Below are positions 53,286-61,664 of a DNA stretch of 64,000 bases, one piece after another. Made by a program: the position numbers and the translations under genes. Source of the stretch: Baekduia alba (lineage in GTDB: Bacteria; Actinomycetota; Thermoleophilia; Solirubrobacterales; Solirubrobacteraceae); the NCBI RefSeq assembly GCF_028416635.1, contig NZ_CP114013.1, positions 4,154,001 through 4,218,000 of the forward strand, in the 5' to 3' direction. Under the pieces are notes generated by a model, which saw nothing but the letters and a program-made list of their open reading frames with translations, did not search any database and was not told the DNA's origin. The stretch's first letter is position 1, and every line of letters begins with the position of its first letter.

Positions 53286-53978
53286 CTAGCGAGCGTCCAG
53301 GTAGGTGACCACCGCGAGCACGCGCCGGTGATCGTCCGGCGTCTCGGCGAGGCGCAGCTTGGCGAGGATGTTGTGCACGTGCTTCTCGACGGTCCCCTCG
53401 GTGACCCACAGCCGGCGGGCGATCCCGGAGTTCGACGCTCCTTCGGCCATCAGCGCGAGCACCTCCTGCTCGCGCGCCGTCAGCCGCTCCAGCGGGTCGT
53501 CGCGGCGCCGCGCCGCCACCAGCTCGTGCACCAGCGCCGGGTCGACGACCGCGGCGCCGCCCGCGATGCGCCCGACCGTCTCCAGGAAGTCGCCGACGTC
53601 GGTCACCCTGCGCTTGAGCAGGTAGCCGGTGCGGTGTCCGCCGGCGAGCAGCTCCATCGCCTCCTCGACCTCGACGTGCGCCGACAGCACGAGGATGCCG
53701 ATGTCGGGGAGCTCGTCGCGGATGACGCGCGCGGCATCGAGCCCTTCGGTCGCGTAGTCCGGCGGCATCCGTATGTCCACGATGACGAGCTCCGGCCGGA
53801 GCTCACGGACGGCGGCGAGGAGCTCCGTGCCGTCGCTGGCCTGGCCGACCACCGCGAATCCCGCGCCTTCGAGCAGGCTCGCCAAGCCTTCGCGCAGCAA
53901 CACGTCGTCGTCGGCTATGACGACGCGGTAGGCCACGGCCGACCGGTCGCCGCCGCGCTGGGGCGCCTCCCCGGGCAT
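53286..53978 (-). CDS. NarL/LuxR-family response regulator
   Basis: 230 residues from ATG 53978 (GTG 53936 just before AYRVVIADDD is possible). REC: VVIADDDVLLREGLASLL, phospho-Asp in LVIVDIRMPPDY, Lys in GYLLKRRVTD. Output HTH: LTAREQEVLALMAEGASNSG, IARRLWVTEGTVEKHVHNIL. Probable partner of the HisKA_3 kinase at 49313, given class and proximity. Confidence 0.92.
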   Translation of the reverse strand: MPGEAPQRGGDRSAVAYRVVIADDDVLLREGLASLLEGAGFAVVGQASDGTELLAAVRELRPELVIVDIRMPPDYATEGLDAARVIRDELPDIGILVLSAHVEVEEAMELLAGGHRTGYLLKRRVTDVGDFLETVGRIAGGAAVVDPALVHELVAARRRDDPLERLTAREQEVLALMAEGASNSGIARRLWVTEGTVEKHVHNILAKLRLAETPDDHRRVLAVVTYLDAR

Positions 53979-54499
53979 CGGTCCGATTATGGGCCACACG
54001 CACAGCCGCGTGCGACCGGCTCGGCCAATTCAGGCGGTCGTCTTGCTTGCGCGCCGCTCCGGGCAGCGAAGCAGCGACGCGATGACGAGCTCTCTTTGGG
54101 ACGGCGGCCGGCGCGCCCTCTTCGGGCGCACCGGGGCAACCATCCGCTTCTGAGGGGGACGATCAGACATCAGCAGCGGATTCACATGGTCACACCTGGC
54201 GCGGCGCCGCACAGCGATGCCACCGCCCATCTGGGGCACGGGCTGGCCTGAGTCGCGGCCTTGCAGGTAGCGGGAACGCGCCTCGCCCGGGTGGAGCGAA
54301 ACACGGTGGACTGCCGGTTCCCGCGCACAGGGAGAGCGCGTTCGGCTGGGCCGCCTGGCGCGAAACCCGACAATCGTCACCGTCGGCCAGATGTTCGCCG
54401 TCAAGGCCGCGGTGCGAGGTGTCAGCGAGTCGACCCGCCGGCGCACCAGCACGCTTCAGGGCGTGACGCCGCCGGTGCCCGATCCAGGCTCGACCGCGA
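53979..54499. other. Gene-poor stretch
   Basis: About 520 bp without a gene I can support. A 46-codon basic open frame on the minus strand (54030-54170, starting MSDRPPQKRMVAP) is the only tidy one and has no recognisable features. Confidence 0.35.
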
Positions 54500-54800
54500 G
54501 CTGCGGTGCAGGCCCTGTAGGTCCGGGTCAGCGTCGCCTTGGTGTGGTCGCGGAGCCCGACGACGATCTTCAGCGCGTAGCGGCCCTTCGGCAGGCCGGT
54601 CAGCGCGACGCCCGCCTTCAAGCGCTCGGCCGTGGAGGTGCGCGCGCGGCGCTCGCCGACCTTGACGCTCACCGAGACGACCCTTGCCTTCGTGGCTTCG
54701 GGTGCGCGACGAGCGCGAGGCGCATGCGGCGCTCGGCGACGCAGCGCGTCGGCGCGGTCAGCGTGGGCGAGCCCGGCTCGATGTAGGAGGCGCACCGGCA
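54500..54800 (-). pseudogene. Fragment of a secreted Ig-like-domain protein
   Basis: The minus strand keeps the end of an Ig-like domain typical of secreted proteins in this order: CRCASYIEPGSPTLTAPTRC and VAERRMRLAL in one frame, then, after a frame change near 54700, KARVVSVSVKVGERRARTST and GLPKGRYALKIVVGLRDHTK ending RTYRAC in another. No start or stop fits. A dead C-terminal piece of a gene whose body is gone. Confidence 0.5.
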
Positions 54801-54835
54801 CCCGCCGGGCTACCCAACGCTGCCTGACGCGACCC

Positions 54836-55459
54836 TCATCGGGTGAAGGTGAGATGGGTGACGCCGCTCGGCGTCGACACCGCCTCCACGTCGTACTGCT
54901 CCTCCAGCGCGTCCAGGCCGTCCCACAGCCGGACGCCGCGGCCGAGCAGGATCGGGACCTGCACGACATGCAGATGGTCGACGAGCCCGGCGGCGAGGAA
55001 CTCGCGCAGCATCGTCGGGCCCCCGCCGATGCGGACGTCCTGACCGTCTGCCGCCTCCCGAGCAACGGCGAGCGCGTCCACCGGCGCGACATCGAGGAAA
55101 TGGAACGTCGTACCGCCGTCCATCTCCAGCGGCGGCCGCGGGCGATGGGTCAGCACGTAGGTCGGCGTGTGGAACGGCGGATTCGGTCCCCACCATCCGC
55201 GCCACTCCGAGTCGTCCTGCCACCCCGGAGGGCCGAACTTGCCGGCGCCCATGATCTCCGCGCCGATGCCGTGCTCGTGACGCTCGGCGAAGGCGTTGTC
55301 GACGCCGGCAGTGCCGGCGGCGTCCCAGGATCGGGTCGCGATCATCCACTCGTGGAGCCGATGCCCGGCGTGGCCGAACGGCGCCTCCAACGACAGGCCG
55401 ACGCCGGTGCCGAACCCGTCGAGCGAGATCGAGAAGTTGTGAACCCGGACGCGAGACAC
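54836..55459 (-). CDS. Dihydrofolate reductase-like protein (RibD C-terminal fold)
   Basis: 207 residues from GTG 55459 with AAGGAG 5 nt upstream. The fold markers are SRVRVHNFSISLDGFGTGVG at the start, EIMGAGKFGPPGW, TYVLTHRPRPPLEMDG and QDVRIGGGPTMLREFLAAGL, VDHLHVVQVPILLGRGVRLW. This is the stand-alone RibD_C/DHFR-like family of NADPH reductases of unknown substrate (YwjB/YyaP type). Confidence 0.88.
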   Translation of the reverse strand: MSRVRVHNFSISLDGFGTGVGLSLEAPFGHAGHRLHEWMIATRSWDAAGTAGVDNAFAERHEHGIGAEIMGAGKFGPPGWQDDSEWRGWWGPNPPFHTPTYVLTHRPRPPLEMDGGTTFHFLDVAPVDALAVAREAADGQDVRIGGGPTMLREFLAAGLVDHLHVVQVPILLGRGVRLWDGLDALEEQYDVEAVSTPSGVTHLTFTR

Positions 55460-55490
55460 AGGAGCTCCTTCGGTTGTGATGTGTGCGACC

Positions 55491-56176
55491 TCAACGTAGT
55501 GACCCGTCGCGCGGCGACGTCTCATCGGCGACTGCTCCTGGACCGGCGTTGATCGCCCATTGGGCGGCGAAAGCCCGTTCGTATGCGGGCCGCGCTTCGC
55601 CGCGGGCAACATAGGCAGCCAGCTTTGGGAACTCGTCCAGCAGGCCCGAAGGTCTCAGCCGGAGCAGCACCGACACCATCATGAGGTCGCCCGAGCTGAA
55701 GTCTCCATCGAGCCAGTCGGCATCGCCCAAGCGGGCAGACAGTTGGACCAGTCGATCGCGAATGCGGTCTTCGACCAGCGGGAGGCGCTCTCCGGCCCAT
55801 GGCCTGTCGCCCTCCAAGATCTTGGCGGTCACGAGCTCGAGGATCGGCGGCTCGACGGTGTTGAGCGCGGCGAACATCCAGGTGATCGCCCGCGCCCGCG
55901 CATCGGCATCGTCCGGGAACAGCCCCGCATGGTGCTCGGCGACGTGGAAGACGATCGCGCCGGTCTCGAACAGGGCAAGATCGCCTTCCTCATAGGTCGG
56001 AATCAGGCCGAAAGGATGAAGGCGCAGGTGCGCGGGTTCCTGCTTCGCGCGAAACGAGACAAGGCGAACCGCGTAGGCTGGCCGACCTCTTCAAGCGCCC
56101 AGCGAACGCGCGTATCGCGCGCCAGGCCCATGCCGCCGTCGGGCGACCGCTCAAAGGCGGTGATGACGATCGTCAT
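55491..56176 (-). pseudogene. Glutathione S-transferase-like gene broken by one frameshift
   Basis: From ATG 56176 the frame gives [15 protein letters not shown] and [15 protein letters not shown], a GST thioredoxin-fold start, then goes out of frame near 56075. After a one-base shift it continues [40 protein letters not shown] and the complete helical C-terminal domain ([40 protein letters not shown]) to the TAG at 55491. All parts of a ~225-residue GST are present, so this is either a recent mutation or a sequencing error. Confidence 0.7.
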
Positions 56177-56570
56177 CGGGAGACGCCCCCCACGTTCGCC
56201 TGCGTGGCGTCATCCACGTCGGTCGCTGCCTCGCGCATCGGGGGATCTCCTCGTCTCGCGGTCAGGGTCATGTGCACAGGGACTCGGCCCACTTTGGAAA
56301 CTCATCGCGGGCCCGCCGAGAAGTCGATGTTCGCGAAGCAGTGCCGAACGTCGTCTCGAGGTCAGGTCATCGGTTCTACGGGCGTGCGCCGCTGGAAGCG
56401 CGCCTCGCGTTGACGAGCTTCGCGGACCAGCTTGCGCGTCTCGCTCGTCAGGTCGCCGCTCAACGGAGGCGAGCAGGAGCTCGGCGACCGCGCTCCTCGC
56501 CGTCCTCGCGTGTGCGCAGGAGGCCTGGCGGGGAGCCCGATGCCATGGAGATCTCGCCGAACGGAGCAAG
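56177..56570. other. Stretch without recognisable gene
   Basis: About 390 bp between the GST start and the truncated dehydrogenase. Short open frames only. A 21-codon frame ([20 protein letters not shown]) overlaps the GST start by ATGA and may be the end of a lost upstream gene. Confidence 0.35.
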
Positions 56571-56933
56571 ATGAAGGCCTTGAGGTTCCATGGCAACCAC
56601 GACGTGCGCGTCGACACGGTTCCCGATCCCGTCATCCAGCAGCCGACCGACGCGATCATCCGCGTCACGACCACCGGCCTGTGCGGCTCCGACCTGCTCT
56701 ACGAAGTCCTCGGCGCGTACATCGACGAGGGCGACATCCTCGGTCACGAGCCCATGGGCATCGTCGAAGACGTCGGGGCCGAGGTGACCCACATCAAGCC
56801 CGGCGACCGGGTCGTGATCCCGTTCAACGTGTCCTGCGGGCACCGCTACATGTGCGGCACCGGCCCGCTGGCGATGCGCGCCACACACGCCTGGTCGCGT
56901 CAGCCCGAGCGCCTTGGAACGCTGGCGCGGTAG
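56571..56933 (+). pseudogene. N-terminal fragment of a zinc alcohol dehydrogenase
   Basis: 120 codons from ATG 56571 (GGAG 6 nt upstream). It starts [20 protein letters not shown], has the catalytic Cys in [35 protein letters not shown], and [20 protein letters not shown], the beginning of the structural-zinc loop. There the match to glutathione-independent formaldehyde dehydrogenase-type enzymes stops and about 20 unrelated codons lead to a TAG. Normal length is about 380-400 residues, so two thirds are missing. Confidence 0.7.
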
Positions 56934-57158
56934 CGCGTGCGCGGAGCGCGTCGAGCCGGCCAGCGTCCTGGCGGAAGCTGGGCGCGGCGTGGAGGACCGG
57001 GTCGAAGCTCTCGAGCGCCGTCGACGTCCTGGTCGTCTTCCTCGACACGGACCTCGTTCGAGCGCCTCGGCCTTCCCGATCGGCTGTCGGCGCCCCGAGC
57101 CCCTCACCCGCGGTCGCTCGCCGCGAGCGCGATCGGTCGCAAGCGGAGGTGCTCGCCG

Positions 57159-58094
57159 TCAGATCGCCCCGAGCACCCGAAAGCGGTCGGCCATGATGCG
57201 CTTGCCGACGTCGGCGTCGGGGGCAAAGAACTCGAATGCGATGTGCGGAACGCCCGGGTGCAGGTGCAGCTCGACCGGAACTCCCGCGCGGCTGAGGATC
57301 GTCGCGTAGGCGATGCTCTCGTCACGGAAGACATCGAGCTGACCGACTTCGATGTAGGCCGGTGGCAGGCCGACGGCGTCCTGGAGGCGGGCCGGCGCGG
57401 CCGTCACGGCGACGTCGGGGCCGCCCGCCGCGGTGCCGAGAAGCGCCCGCCAGCCCGTGGTGTTGTCGTCGTAGGACCACAGCGCGTGCGGCGCGATGTT
57501 CGGGTCGGGGGTGTCAGTGCGGTCGTCGAGCATGGGCATGATGAGGATCTGCCGGACGATCTTCGGACCGCCGCGGTCGCGCGCGAGGATCGCCAGCGCG
57601 GCCGCCAGACCGCCTCCAGCGCTCTCGCCCATCACGGCGATGCGGTCGACGTCGACGCTCAACTCGGCGGCGCGCTCGTGCAGCCAGGTGAGCGCCGCAT
57701 AGGCGTCCTCGAGGGGGACGGGATGGGGATGCTCGGGCGCGAGGCGGTAGTCGACCGCCAAGACCGACACGCCCGTGGTCGACGCGTAGGCGGCGACGGC
57801 CCCGTCGAACAGCGCAGCGTTTCCGAAGATGTAGCCGCCGCCGTGGAAGTAGATGGCGGCAGGGCCGGCCGCCGCGTCCTTCGCCGCGTACCACCGCAGC
57901 TCGATCTGCGCGCCGTCAGCAGACGTTGCGTGATGGGCGCTGACGCTGACGTCGGCCGGCACGGGCGGGGCGGCCTCGCTGAACAGGTGCTCGAGGAAGG
58001 CGCGGCGCGTCGCGACGTCACCGACGGGCGGCGGGGCCCACTCGCCGGTCGGGGCGAAGGCCGCAGCGATCTGAGGGTCCAACACGAATGGCAT
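57159..58094 (-). CDS. Alpha/beta hydrolase, hormone-sensitive lipase type
   Basis: 311 residues from ATG 58094 (GGAGG-like sequence about 10 nt upstream). HSL family marks: oxyanion YFHGGGYIFGNAALFDG, RLAPEHPHPVPLEDAYAAL, nucleophile GESAGGGLAAALA (Ser ~155), acid in QLDVFRDESIAYA and His in HPGVPHIAFEFF. Likely a cytoplasmic short-chain esterase. Divergent from the HxlR gene, and possibly under its control. Confidence 0.92.
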   Translation of the reverse strand: MPFVLDPQIAAAFAPTGEWAPPPVGDVATRRAFLEHLFSEAAPPVPADVSVSAHHATSADGAQIELRWYAAKDAAAGPAAIYFHGGGYIFGNAALFDGAVAAYASTTGVSVLAVDYRLAPEHPHPVPLEDAYAALTWLHERAAELSVDVDRIAVMGESAGGGLAAALAILARDRGGPKIVRQILIMPMLDDRTDTPDPNIAPHALWSYDDNTTGWRALLGTAAGGPDVAVTAAPARLQDAVGLPPAYIEVGQLDVFRDESIAYATILSRAGVPVELHLHPGVPHIAFEFFAPDADVGKRIMADRFRVLGAI

Positions 58095-58218
58095 AGTCGT
58101 TGCTTCCGGAGGGGGATGGGGAGATTGGAGCTCGGCCAGCGCACAGCTACAACAGCTCGGGCTTGTGCTCGACCGGCGCGGTGCATCACTATGGGTCGGT
58201 AACCCTCCACTGGCTAGT

Positions 58219-58238
58219 AGGTACCTCGAAGTGCGTAA
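58219..58238. promoter_or_regulatory. Putative HxlR operator upstream of hxlR
   Basis: AGGTACCT (58219-58226), a perfect palindrome, and GTGCGTAA (58231) occur between esterase and hxlR. GTGCGTACC (58736-58744) and GTGCCTAC (58755) recur in front of the MDR gene downstream, so this motif may mark the regulator's sites. Confidence 0.35.
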
Positions 58239-58266
58239 CTCACTGAGAGGTAGGAAGGAGCCAACG

Positions 58267-58716
58267 ATGCCGACGATGACCGCGGCCCAGAAGCGGGCCC
58301 AGGCCAAGATGAACTACGACGCGTTCCTGGCCGGCTGCCCGAGCCGCCAGCTCCTCGACCGGATCTCGGACAAATGGGTCGCGCTGATCCTCGCGGCACT
58401 CGGCGAGGGCTCCCCGCAGCGTCCCGGCGACGCCGGGACGGGGACCGGCGACACGCGGGCGATGCGCTACTCCGAGCTGTCGCGTCGGCTGGCCGGCATC
58501 AGCCAGAAGATGCTCACCCAGACGCTGCGCGCCCTCGAGCGCGACGGCCTGCTCAGCCGGACCGTGACGCCGACCGTGCCGGTCACCGTCACCTACGAGT
58601 TGACACCGCTCGGGCTCTCGCTCCACCACCTCATGCACGACATCAAGGCCTGGGCCGAGGCGCACATGGACCAGGTGCTGACCCAGCGCGAGCAGTACGA
58701 CCGCCACGCCGCCTAG
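58267..58716 (+). CDS. HxlR-family transcriptional regulator
   Basis: 149 residues from ATG 58267 with AGGAAGGAG upstream. Core: CPSRQLLDRISDKWVALILA, RYSELSRRLAGISQKMLTQT, LRALERDGLLSRTVTPTVPV, YELTPLGLSL. A 17-residue Gly/Thr insert (GSPQRPGDAGTGTGDT) interrupts the usual compact winged helix after the first helices. The single N-terminal Cys fits redox-sensing HxlR proteins. Flanked by an esterase and an MDR reductase, its likely targets. Confidence 0.9.
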   Translation: MPTMTAAQKRAQAKMNYDAFLAGCPSRQLLDRISDKWVALILAALGEGSPQRPGDAGTGTGDTRAMRYSELSRRLAGISQKMLTQTLRALERDGLLSRTVTPTVPVTVTYELTPLGLSLHHLMHDIKAWAEAHMDQVLTQREQYDRHAA

Positions 58717-58819
58717 ACACCGCGCTCACCTCTGGGTGCGTACCGGACTTCCGGGTGCCTACTTCCCAATGGGGAGCACGTGAGGCACGCTGGCGACGTC
58801 AAGCAACGAGGGACGTCGA

Positions 58820-59716
58820 ATGCTCGCACTTCTCGCATACTCCACCAGCGCCTCGCCGATCCTCGAGGACGTCGCCCAGCCCGAGCTCGCTCCCGGCGAC
58901 GTGCGGATCCAAGTTGCCGGCGCGGCGGTCAACCCGGTCGACGTCATGGTGGTGGCCGGGCCGTTGCGCGCCGTGGTCGGGCTGCCGGATCCAGTCGGGG
59001 TCGGCTGGGACGTCAGCGGCGTCATCACCGAGATCGGCAGTGCGGTGACCGACCTGAGCCCGGGCGACCGGGTCGCTGGCCTCCTCCTCCTGCTCGGCCT
59101 CAAGCCCAGCGTCGGCACCCACGCCGAGGAGACGGTGCTGCCCGCCCACGCCGTCGCCCGCATCCCTGATGGGCTCGACCTCGTCGAGGCCGCCACGTTG
59201 CCGCTCAACGCGCTCGCCGCCCGCCAGGCCCTCGACCTCCTTGGCCCTGCCCAGGAACGCACGTTGCTCGTCACCGGCGGCGCCGGGGCCCTCGGGGGCC
59301 ACGCGATCGCGCTCGCCACCCGCGAGGGCTGGCGCGTCACCGCACTGGCCCGGGCAGCCGACGCAGACTTCGTCGCCCGTTCGGGCGCTGACCTGGTCAC
59401 CGAACTGCCGGGCCCGACCTTCGACGCCGTCCTCGACGGCGCCGTCCTGCTGCAGTCGGCGCTCAGCGCGGTCCGCGACGGCGGGTCGTTCGTCGGCGTA
59501 GCACCGGCTTCGCCCGTCGCCTCCGAACGCGCCATCACCGTCCACACCCTCAGCGTGGTGCCCGACAGCGCGTCGATCGCCGCGCTGCTCGACCTGGCCG
59601 CGGCGGGCACGCTCGAGGTGAGAGTCGCTGGCCGCGTCCCGTTGCGTGAAGCGGCGACGGCCTACGACGCGGTCGCCGGCACGGCCCAGCGCGGCCGCTG
59701 GCTCCTCATCCCGTGA
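58820..59716 (+). CDS. MDR-type NADPH:quinone oxidoreductase
   Basis: 298 residues from ATG 58820. Motifs: VAGAAVNPVDVMVVAGPLRA, GVGWDVSGVITEIGSAVTDL, NADPH site LLVTGGAGALGGHAIALATR, and REAATAYDAVAGTAQRGRWL at the end. No zinc ligands. Matches small YhdH/QorA-like reductases for quinones or enones. Downstream of the HxlR gene with shared sequence boxes between, so it is probably its regulon member. Confidence 0.9.
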   Translation: MLALLAYSTSASPILEDVAQPELAPGDVRIQVAGAAVNPVDVMVVAGPLRAVVGLPDPVGVGWDVSGVITEIGSAVTDLSPGDRVAGLLLLLGLKPSVGTHAEETVLPAHAVARIPDGLDLVEAATLPLNALAARQALDLLGPAQERTLLVTGGAGALGGHAIALATREGWRVTALARAADADFVARSGADLVTELPGPTFDAVLDGAVLLQSALSAVRDGGSFVGVAPASPVASERAITVHTLSVVPDSASIAALLDLAAAGTLEVRVAGRVPLREAATAYDAVAGTAQRGRWLLIP

Positions 59717-59809
59717 ACGGCTCGTTGGTGCGGAGAAGCCCGACCAACGGTGAGGGGGACTCGGCTTAGTTGAGGGACAGTTCCTCGCATTGCGACGGCG
59801 ACTGCTCTC

Positions 59810-59829
59810 GCTTCTCGCGCAAAGCAGCA
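59810..59829. repeat. 20-bp direct repeat, left copy
   Basis: GCTTCTCGCGCAAAGCAGCA, identical to 61468-61487; weaker similarity continues for about 35 bp rightwards in both copies. Confidence 0.7.
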
Positions 59830-59892
59830 CTCAGCCGGCGGCTCGCTTCTCGTCCTAAGCGGAAGTTGCACCGGGCGGTCAGTCTAGGGGTG

Positions 59893-60086
59893 CTATCCCG
59901 CGCAATTATCGATGCGTACGCTCACCGGTCCGCGGCGCTTCTTGGCGACCTCCGCGGTGGCGCGGATCGCCTCGGTCTTCGTGTCGCCTCGTGCGACGGC
60001 ACGGCCGTTGCGTTCGCCATCCCCATGCAGCCGAGCCCGATCCACGAGACGGTCAGCCCCTGGCCACCCAGCGGCACTGCCCGCAT
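59893..60086 (-). pseudogene. Aldo/keto reductase start joined to DUF2188-like debris
   Basis: From ATG 60086, which overlaps the stop of the monooxygenase gene by one base, about 23 codons read MRAVPLGGQGLTVSWIGLGC MGM, the unmistakable opening of an aldo/keto reductase; the match then ends. In another frame the following sequence reads GDTKTEAIRATAEVAKKRRG down to a TAG at 59893, resembling the end of a DUF2188-type small protein. So two unrelated gene ends have been fused by deletion. Confidence 0.55.
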
Positions 60087-60385
60087 CAGCGGACCTCCTC
60101 AGGCTCGAGGACCAACACCTCGGGCGGCTCGGCAAGCAGCTCGTCGGATCGCTCGAGGAAGGCGGTCACGTGCGGCTCAGCGCGGTGGGCCTCGAACCCG
60201 GCCCGGTCGCGATAGCGCTCGAGCACCGCGTAGCGCGGCGGCGTCGCGCTGATGCGTCGGACGGTGTAGCCGCGGTTGGCCGGCTCGGCGCGCGACGGCG
60301 CAACGAGGCCTGCGAGCGCGGCGTGCACGACATCGGCCCGGCCGTCGGCGGGCGTGAAGAGGGCGATGACTTCGAAGTCCGTCAT
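60086..60385 (-). CDS. Antibiotic biosynthesis monooxygenase (ABM) domain protein
   Basis: 99 residues: FEVIALFTPADGRADVVHAA, SRAEPANRGYTVRRISATPP, YAVLERYRDRAGFEAHRAEP and HVTAFLERSDELLAEPPEVL show the ferredoxin-like ABM fold of small quinol monooxygenases and related dimers. It is divergent from a LysR gene and was once followed by an aldo/keto reductase gene (now broken), suggesting a quinone or aldehyde stress operon. Confidence 0.85.
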   Translation of the reverse strand: MTDFEVIALFTPADGRADVVHAALAGLVAPSRAEPANRGYTVRRISATPPRYAVLERYRDRAGFEAHRAEPHVTAFLERSDELLAEPPEVLVLEPEEVR

Positions 60386-60432
60386 GGCGCCGACGGTACG
60401 TGGAGCGGGCCTCGAAGAGAAACAGCCGGCGG

Positions 60433-60446
60433 TTGTGACGTCACAA
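60433..60446. promoter_or_regulatory. Perfect palindrome upstream of lysR (putative operator)
   Basis: TTGTGACGTCACAA, a 14-nt perfect palindrome containing T-N11-A, ends 9 nt before the LysR GTG and lies between two divergent genes. Confidence 0.6.
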
Positions 60447-60455
60447 TCGGGTGCC

Positions 60456-61418
60456 GTGCCCGAGCTACGCCACCTTCGCTATGCGGTCGCCGTCGCCGAG
60501 GAGCTCAACTTCACGCGCGCGGCAGCGCGTGAGGGCGTTTCTCAGCAGGTGCTGAGCGCGCAGATCCGGCAGCTCGAGGAAGAGCTAGGCGTGAGGCTCT
60601 TCGACCGCAGCACGCGCGAGGTCAGGGTCACCGACGCCGGCGCCGCGGTGGCGGAACGAGGACGAGCGCTGCTGCGCGAGGTCGAGGGGCTTTGGGAAGA
60701 CGTGCGACGCCACGGCACGGGCCAGGCGGGCGTCCTGCGCCTCGGCTTCTCGCGCTCGGCTGCCTTCGACACCGCCCCTCGCCTGGTAGCGGCCATGGCT
60801 GACGCGCATCCCGACGTGCGGATCGAGGTGTCCGAGCTGCCGTCCCCCGACCTGCCGCAGGCTCTGCGCGACGGGCGTATCGACGTCGCGCTCGCGCGCT
60901 GGACGGCCGACACCGAAGGCCTGTTCGTGCAGGAGCTAGGCCGCCACGCGTCCGGGATCGTCCTGCGAGCCGACGACCCCCTGGCCGACCGCGCCGAGCT
61001 CGAGCTGGGCGAGCTCGCCGGTCGCCCCTTCCTGTTGCATGAGCGAGCCGCCCTGCCCGCCCGCTACGACGCAGTTCTGGCCGCCTGCGCGGCGGCCGGG
61101 TTCACGCCGCGCATCGTCACCCCCCGCTTGCCCTTCGACCCCACCTTCGCCGACGTCGCGGAAGGCCGCGGAGTGCTGCCGGCGTCAGCGTCGGTGCGGG
61201 CGTCGCTCCCGCTCGGTCTCCACTGGGTCGCGCTGGCGGGCGACGTGCTGCAGCAACGGATCGACGTCATGTGGAGTCCGGCCCACGCGGCCCCCGCCCG
61301 CGACGCGTTCTTGGCGGTGGCCCGGGCGCTTCCATGGCCCGTGCTCGCGCCGACGACACGCGCCACGATGCCTGGCGACGGCGGGGCGTCGAACCCGGGT
61401 GAGTCAAAGCCCCGCTAG
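60456..61418 (+). CDS. LysR-family transcriptional regulator
   Basis: 320 residues from GTG 60456; GTG 60435 lies inside the palindrome and is less likely. HTH: HLRYAVAVAEELNFTRAAAR, EGVSQQVLSAQIRQLEEELG, VRLFDRSTREVRVTDAG. The effector domain follows (LRLGFSRSAAFDTAPRLVAA and so on) at normal length. Divergent from the ABM monooxygenase, its probable target. Confidence 0.92.
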   Translation: MPELRHLRYAVAVAEELNFTRAAAREGVSQQVLSAQIRQLEEELGVRLFDRSTREVRVTDAGAAVAERGRALLREVEGLWEDVRRHGTGQAGVLRLGFSRSAAFDTAPRLVAAMADAHPDVRIEVSELPSPDLPQALRDGRIDVALARWTADTEGLFVQELGRHASGIVLRADDPLADRAELELGELAGRPFLLHERAALPARYDAVLAACAAAGFTPRIVTPRLPFDPTFADVAEGRGVLPASASVRASLPLGLHWVALAGDVLQQRIDVMWSPAHAAPARDAFLAVARALPWPVLAPTTRATMPGDGGASNPGESKPR

Positions 61419-61467
61419 CACCACAGTGCCGCTATCCATGCGAAGCGAGAGCCGGTGATCACTCTCT

Positions 61468-61487
61468 GCTTCTCGCGCAAAGCAGCA
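61468..61487. repeat. 20-bp direct repeat, right copy
   Basis: Identical to 59810-59829. Together they bracket the ABM/LysR pair plus the reductase debris (about 1.7 kb). Confidence 0.7.
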
Positions 61488-61548
61488 GTCGCCGAGCGGT
61501 TCCGCTCCTCGTCCAACGGGCAAGCGGCCTCTGGCAGGATTGGTGGTC

Positions 61549-61656
61549 ATGCCTAACCGTTACGGCGACAGCGCCGTCCTTCGAGGCCTGATCGCACACA
61601 GTGTCGCGGGCGATGACACCGCCCTGGCCAAGGACGAGACGGCGTCTGAGGAGTAG
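61549..61656 (+). CDS. Small 35-residue protein upstream of the integrase remnant
   Basis: MPNRYGDSAVLRGLIAHSVA then GDDTALAKDETASEE and stop. The acidic end and the GGAG within the stop context feeding the next ATG (61665) suggest a coupled small gene of the mobile element. Unknown function; modest confidence that it is made. Confidence 0.4.
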   Translation: MPNRYGDSAVLRGLIAHSVAGDDTALAKDETASEE

Positions 61657-61664
61657 GAGCCTTG

